A stretch of DNA of 64,000 nucleotides from Nonomuraea sp. PA05 (GTDB taxonomy: Bacteria > Actinomycetota > Actinomycetes > Streptosporangiales > Streptosporangiaceae). Every line of letters begins with the position of its first letter. Within the stretch, counting starts at the first letter, position 1. Below the pieces are notes generated by a model. The model made no database searches. It was given only the letters and a program-made list of their open reading frames with translations, and was not told where the DNA came from. The stretch lies in assembly GCF_008086045.1 (NCBI RefSeq), contig NZ_VSEY01000050.1, forward strand, positions 23,772-87,771, written 5' to 3'. This document shows positions 63,618-64,000 of the stretch, piece by piece. The position numbers and the translations under genes were made by a program.

Positions 63618-64000
63618 TCAAGCGAGCGCATCAGCCTCATCGAGCAACGCCGACAAGCGCGGATACCGGCGGCTCATCTCCCCGACATCGTCGAAGTCCC
63701 ACATCCCGCCAAGTTCCGGATGGGCGCCGGTTCCCTCGGGCAGTTCATGTCCCGTGACCCGCATATGGGCCCGCTCAGGGGCGTACATGAAGGGCTCGCA
63801 CTCACATTCATCGGACCCGTCGAGTACGCATCCTCGGACCGGCCCGTACTCCGCCAGGGAATCCGGATCGTCAAGCGCAGCCTCGTAGACCTCACGGCCT
63901 TGACCTACCAGCCAGCAACGAAAGTATTCGAAGCCGTCATCGGAACAGCCGCCATTGATCAGGTAAGCGGCACCCCAGAGGTCGGCCCGATGCGCGGCGA
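63618..64000 (-). CDS. DUF4240 domain protein (5'-truncated by window edge)
   Basis: The frame runs in from the right edge without a start and ends at 63618-63620. The sequence LWGAAYLINGGCSDDGFEYF then RCWLVGQGREVYEAALDDPD is the DUF4240 signature, followed by CVLDGSDECECEPFMYAPER and a C-terminal DVGEMSRRYPRLSALLDEAD. About 127 residues are visible. The function of DUF4240 is unknown; it is often seen near immunity-like genes. Confidence 0.8.
   Translation of the reverse strand, partial: AAHRADLWGAAYLINGGCSDDGFEYFRCWLVGQGREVYEAALDDPDSLAEYGPVRGCVLDGSDECECEPFMYAPERAHMRVTGHELPEGTGAHPELGGMWDFDDVGEMSRRYPRLSALLDEADALA

Noticed and set aside
1..64000. CRISPR arrays, tRNA or rRNA genes, transposases, integrases
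   Set aside because: I found no regularly spaced identical repeats, no tRNA-like cloverleaf or rRNA sequence, and no DDE or tyrosine-recombinase motifs among the supported genes. A dedicated tRNA scan could still find something missed.

Overview
The window is high-GC (roughly 70%) actinomycete chromosome. GTG and TTG starts are frequent, several genes look leaderless (a TAnnnT -10 hexamer 6-7 nt before the start codon), and the gene families (CGNR zinc finger, DUF397, UTRA-only regulator, UdgX, a gas-vesicle-type SRPBCC protein, DmdR/IdeR regulator) fit a filamentous member of the Streptosporangiaceae, possibly Nonomuraea-like. The genus is an inference. I saw no rRNA, tRNA, CRISPR array or intact insertion sequence.

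Layout. 1-4516: a truncated ECF sigma gene, a methyltransferase and a sugar ABC operon (binding lipoprotein, two permeases) behind three DasR-type (dre-like) palindromes. 4517-12446: a long acyl-CoA dehydrogenase, an amino-acid permease divergent from an Lrp regulator, a serine hydrolase, an ECF sigma/membrane-protein pair, and an MFS exporter divergent from a MerR regulator with an unusually clear operator. 12429-14847: a small accessory cassette (HTH-only GntR, UTRA-only regulator, HicB-like protein, DUF397, two unknown small proteins). 14920-18739: ricin-type lectin, a zinc-ribbon/S1-repeat protein, a 39-residue ORF and a thiolase.

18797-24085 holds the most distinctive locus: two tandem pairs of surface protein plus class F sortase. 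The two surface proteins share an N-terminal domain and a C-terminal TPx(A/G)G(A/V)(D/E)TG sorting-like motif instead of LPXTG. 24259-35107 mixes metabolism and regulation: acyl-CoA dehydrogenase, a DUF2000-DinB fusion, a decayed SDR/PQQ-dehydrogenase junction, SDR/TetR, a PAS-GAF-PP2C-HATPase phosphatase, IdeR, UdgX, MFS and PdxH. 35287-40970: citrate synthase, a Tat-exported haem peroxidase overlapping a double-HTH LuxR gene, leaderless serC and UPF0114. 40967-45667: SRPBCC and small membrane-anchored proteins like those of streptomycete gas-vesicle clusters (but no GvpA here), rhomboid protease, enoyl-CoA hydratase/hydroxyacyl-CoA dehydrogenase, and a STAS antagonist. 45853-50247: an ECF Co/Ni transporter (CbiMN-Q-O) and a glycosyltransferase. 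50572-64000: mostly single genes, including a ClpX-type zinc finger with an HTH, a 34-residue ORF, CHRD, methyltransferase, DUF418, SDR, GrpB, a propeller protein, FAD oxidoreductase, GNAT and APH, ending in a region with two frameshifted genes and a truncated DUF4240 gene.

How genes may work together: the sugar ABC operon is probably in the GlcNAc/DasR regulon. The thiolase and the enoyl-CoA hydratase/SDR operon, 26 kb apart, share a 16-bp upstream element and may be co-regulated in beta-oxidation. The sortases most likely anchor the surface proteins encoded directly upstream of them. Many regulators are divergent from their presumed targets (Lrp/APC, MerR/MFS, TetR/SDR, GntR/DUF397), and most of these intergenic regions contain a clear dyad.
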